From Tolypothrix sp. PCC 7712 (lineage in GTDB: Bacteria; Cyanobacteriota; Cyanobacteriia; Cyanobacteriales; Nostocaceae): DNA of 64,000 nucleotides. Below the pieces are notes generated by a model. The model did no database searches. It saw nothing but the letters and a program-made list of their open reading frames with translations, and was not told where the DNA came from. The DNA is taken from NCBI RefSeq assembly GCF_025860405.1, contig NZ_CP063785.1, positions 2,046,001-2,110,000 of the forward strand. The letters run 5' to 3'. The position numbers and the translations under genes were made by a program. Position 1 is the stretch's first letter. Each line of letters begins with the position of its first letter. Shown piece by piece: positions 63,626 to 64,000 of the stretch.

Positions 63626-64000
63626 TTGTTTTTGTCCCCGAACACCAACATTGTTGTTTCACTTTTGACCAATATAGTATTGTTTTATACTTTATTTTGT
63701 CTAAATAAGTTACTCCAATTTAGTTGTTTAGAAAGGTTTATAAAAACATCATACTAATTGCAGATGCTAAATTTTGAATAATTTGTATAAAGATGCAATA
63801 ATTACATTTTTATATTCTTGTAATGTATTATGTGTTAGCTATATTCAAAGCAAAATGTGTTGAAATATAACTCTTACAAATAATACCTAGAATTAGTTAG
63901 TAAGTATGAGCAAAATTCATACTAGATTCATCTGTGGAGTTACATATTTACCTAATTATTCTAGTTTCTATTTGATGAGCAAGTTGAAGTAACCTGTGTT
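63626..64000. other. AT-rich region upstream of amt
   Basis: The stretch is the amt promoter and then AT-rich sequence without a clear gene up to the window end. Confidence 0.5.
63677..63690 (-). promoter_or_regulatory. NtcA-type box GTA-N8-TAC upstream of amt
   Basis: GTATTGTTTTATAC reads as GTA-N8-TAC on both strands, the consensus for the nitrogen regulator NtcA. It lies 52 bp before the GTG start of amt. A -10 hexamer at the usual distance is weak, so activation at this exact site is an inference. Confidence 0.55.

Overview
The window comes from a filamentous, heterocyst-forming cyanobacterium of the Nostoc/Calothrix/Tolypothrix type. The evidence is the set of heterocyst genes (hetZ, an undivided patU and a probable patD), the clock gene ldpA, a Ycf45 homologue, a CAAD-domain protein, an XisH/XisI pair, many GCGATCGC (HIP1) octamers, and the G- or C-rich heptanucleotide tandem repeats typical of heterocystous genomes. 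I infer the genus-level placement; no rRNA gene is present.

The standout region is 8428-18672, a decayed type V-K CRISPR-associated transposon (CAST) sitting 2 bp after tRNA-Ala(GGC). Both ends are present (TGTACA at the left, TGGACA at the right), and the 5-bp target duplication CCATC is perfect. Reading on the minus strand, the element holds a tnsB broken by an IS66 element, an IS701-like element, a 3'-truncated hsdM (cargo, plus strand), a 54-aa ribbon-helix-helix regulator (plus strand), an intact cas12k, a long tracrRNA, a 10-repeat CRISPR array, and a separate truncated repeat. The truncated repeat is followed by 17 nt identical to the anticodon arm of the neighbouring tRNA-Ala, next to a GTA PAM and 54 bp from the insertion point. 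This is the homing guide that explains the insertion. tnsC, tniQ and the end of tnsB are gone. The hsdM and tnsB stumps lie either side of the IS701-like element, which suggests an IS-mediated deletion. The element is therefore transposition-dead by itself, but its RNA-guided half and its ends survive. A striking operator array of seven phased AACATT boxes lies between cas12k and the ribbon-helix-helix gene.

Region 1-8352 carries a partial gene, a small membrane protein, an unusual PlsY-PEP-synthase fusion with an overlapping cupin gene, a TPR protein, ruvB and hisF. Region 18673-29107 carries a split 5-oxoprolinase/hydantoinase pair, a tyrosine phosphatase, xisH-xisI, a RelA/SpoT enzyme and patD. 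Region 29107-44000 holds a TetR/MFS efflux pair, an HPP-family transporter, a CAAD protein, a truncated TnpB relic, an HdeD protein, a glutathionyl-hydroquinone reductase, a NarL-type regulator, a class V aminotransferase, a RecB-like nuclease and a membrane GTPase.

Region 43925-53309 holds a frameshifted deaminase-toxin-like gene with a DUF433 fusion next door, two paralogous GAF-LuxR regulators flanking a DJ-1/PfpI gene, a Ycf45-type ATPase and ldpA. Region 53518-64000 carries a response-regulator/histidine-kinase protein, a 1.5-kb gene-free stretch upstream of hetZ, hetZ, patU, a Crp-family regulator, an SGNH hydrolase and an ammonium transporter gene with a good NtcA box. The last group suits nitrogen control and heterocyst patterning.
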